From Nisaea acidiphila (GTDB lineage: Bacteria > Pseudomonadota > Alphaproteobacteria > Thalassobaculales > Thalassobaculaceae), in NCBI RefSeq assembly GCF_024662015.1, contig NZ_CP102480.1, positions 2,576,501 through 2,640,500 on the forward strand: a DNA stretch of 64,000 nucleotides, written 5' to 3'. Under the pieces are notes generated by a model, which did no database searches, was not told the DNA's origin, and was given only the letters and a program-made list of their open reading frames with translations. Made by a program: the position numbers and the translations under genes. This document shows positions 63,317 through 64,000 of this stretch, piece after piece. Every line of letters begins with the position of its first letter. Position 1 is the stretch's first letter.

Positions 63317-64000
63317 CTAGATCCGCCCGTCATAGCTCTGCCGGTCGATCCGGCAGGCGCAGAGGGTTAAGGTGTCGGCTTCGAGGCCGGTGCGGATCGC
63401 GGTCGCGAGCGTTTCCCGGTCCTCGCAGAACACCCCGATGCCGCCGAGCGCTTCGGCGATGGCGACGAAGTCGGTCTCCTGCATATCGACCCCGGCATTG
63501 CCGTAGCGCATTTCGCGCTGCTTCTTCTCGATCAGGGCGAGCGAGGCGTCGACGAAGACGACGACGATGACCGGCAGCTTCAGGTCGCGGAGCGTCACCA
63601 GCTCGCCCAGCACCATCTCCAGCCCGCCGTCGCCGGTAAAGGCGACCACGGCGCGATCCGGGGCGGCGAGCTTGGCGCCGGTGGCGAGCGGCAGGGCGCA
63701 GCCCATGGTGCAGAGGCCGGTCGATTGCAGCACCGCGTGCGGCACCTGCGCCTCCCAGACCTGGCTCGCGAGGATGCGGTGGGCGCCGCTATCCACGGTC
63801 AGCACGGTCTCGGGCGGGGTGTTGGCGCGCACCGTCGTAGTGATCGCCGCCGGGCCCCAGGCCTCGTTCTGGCCGAAGGCGCCGGCGAGCGCGGAGCGGG
63901 TATCGGCGATGACGGAGCCCGGCCAGGTCGCGCGCGGTTCCACGCCATCGCCGAGCGTCTCCAGGCTCTCGCCGACATGCGCGTGGAACGTCATGGAGGC
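63317..64000 (-). CDS. thiamine-diphosphate-dependent enzyme, C-terminal part (acetolactate synthase-like), incomplete
   Basis: The frame remains open to the window edge, so the N-terminal part lies beyond 64000. What is visible has the TPP-binding C-terminal domain: STGLCTMGCALPLATGAKLA, then FTGDGGLEMVLGELVTLRDL with the GDG of the Mg/TPP motif. The second half of the motif, usually NN or N-G, reads VDASLALIEKK, so an Asp replaces the customary Asn. Related proteins are annotated as acetolactate synthase-like; the substrate is unknown. Confidence 0.8.
   Translation of the reverse strand, partial: ASMTFHAHVGESLETLGDGVEPRATWPGSVIADTRSALAGAFGQNEAWGPAAITTTVRANTPPETVLTVDSGAHRILASQVWEAQVPHAVLQSTGLCTMGCALPLATGAKLAAPDRAVVAFTGDGGLEMVLGELVTLRDLKLPVIVVVFVDASLALIEKKQREMRYGNAGVDMQETDFVAIAEALGGIGVFCEDRETLATAIRTGLEADTLTLCACRIDRQSYDGRI

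Overview
The window is a 64 kb, gene-dense, high-GC piece of an alphaproteobacterial chromosome. Gene content and order point to the Rhodospirillales side of the class: a PhaR/PhaC/PhaA/PhaB polyhydroxybutyrate (PHB) set, an SRP RNA near dnaX-ybaB-recR, argH-lptM-lysA followed by a TIGR02302-family protein, ftsEX-ydcF, a B12-dependent ribonucleotide reductase and several alphaproteobacterial DUF families. The lineage is inferred; no rRNA gene is present. I see no prophage, integrase, IS element, CRISPR array or tRNA, so this is mostly core chromosome with a few accessory cassettes.

Layout. 1-8.8 kb: end of a DedA/TVP38 protein, an HNH protein, a DUF2333 protein, then the PHB locus: phaR (minus), and on plus a coiled-coil PhaE-like ORF overlapping a short PhaC, an FMN 2-hydroxyacid oxidase, phaA, phaB and an AhpD-like protein; a metallo-beta-lactamase-fold hydrolase faces them. 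9-16.7 kb: two chemoreceptors around an MFS/AraC divergent pair, then a redox-type adenylate cyclase (CyaC-like: diheme-like 6TM, 2Fe-2S ferredoxin, cyclase). 16.9-21.4 kb: a four-gene Gld-type ABC cassette. 21.4-27.2 kb: a delta-class carbonic anhydrase lipoprotein, a proline-racemase-superfamily enzyme with Ser/Thr at the catalytic positions, greB, an amidoligase + class I amidotransferase pair, and a CMD/hydroxyisobutyrate-dehydrogenase pair. 27.2-33.1 kb: SRP RNA, a GNAT/GntP/LysR block, then dnaX-ybaB-recR.

33-46 kb: EamA transporter and GT4, cupin/GST/gloB, methyltransferase/monooxygenase, chorismate mutase-hisC-tyrA, DUF2125, gamma-glutamylcyclotransferase, NUDIX, an ACT-domain gene with a switch-like leader, and a C-terminal J-domain protein. 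46-49.6 kb: twin-TM protein, PduO adenosyltransferase, etfBA and 3-hydroxybutyryl-CoA dehydrogenase. 50-64 kb: orphan TAXI binding protein with TlpA, argH-lptM-lysA, TIGR02302 protein, zinc-ribbon protein, ftsE-ftsX-ydcF, class II ribonucleotide reductase behind a tandem NrdR-box pair, and a partial TPP enzyme.

Themes. PHB synthesis, ETF and hydroxybutyryl-CoA dehydrogenase fit a carbon-storing aerobe using acyl-CoA and amino acids. PduO plus the AdoCbl-dependent reductase suggest that DNA precursor synthesis depends on cobalamin. The most interesting unexplained items are the leader of the ACT-domain gene (two competing pairings, one burying the Shine-Dalgarno), the amidoligase/amidotransferase cassette, the out-of-frame phaE-like/phaC overlap, the NrdR-box pair, and two mutually exclusive hairpins between etfA and the hydroxybutyryl-CoA dehydrogenase gene.
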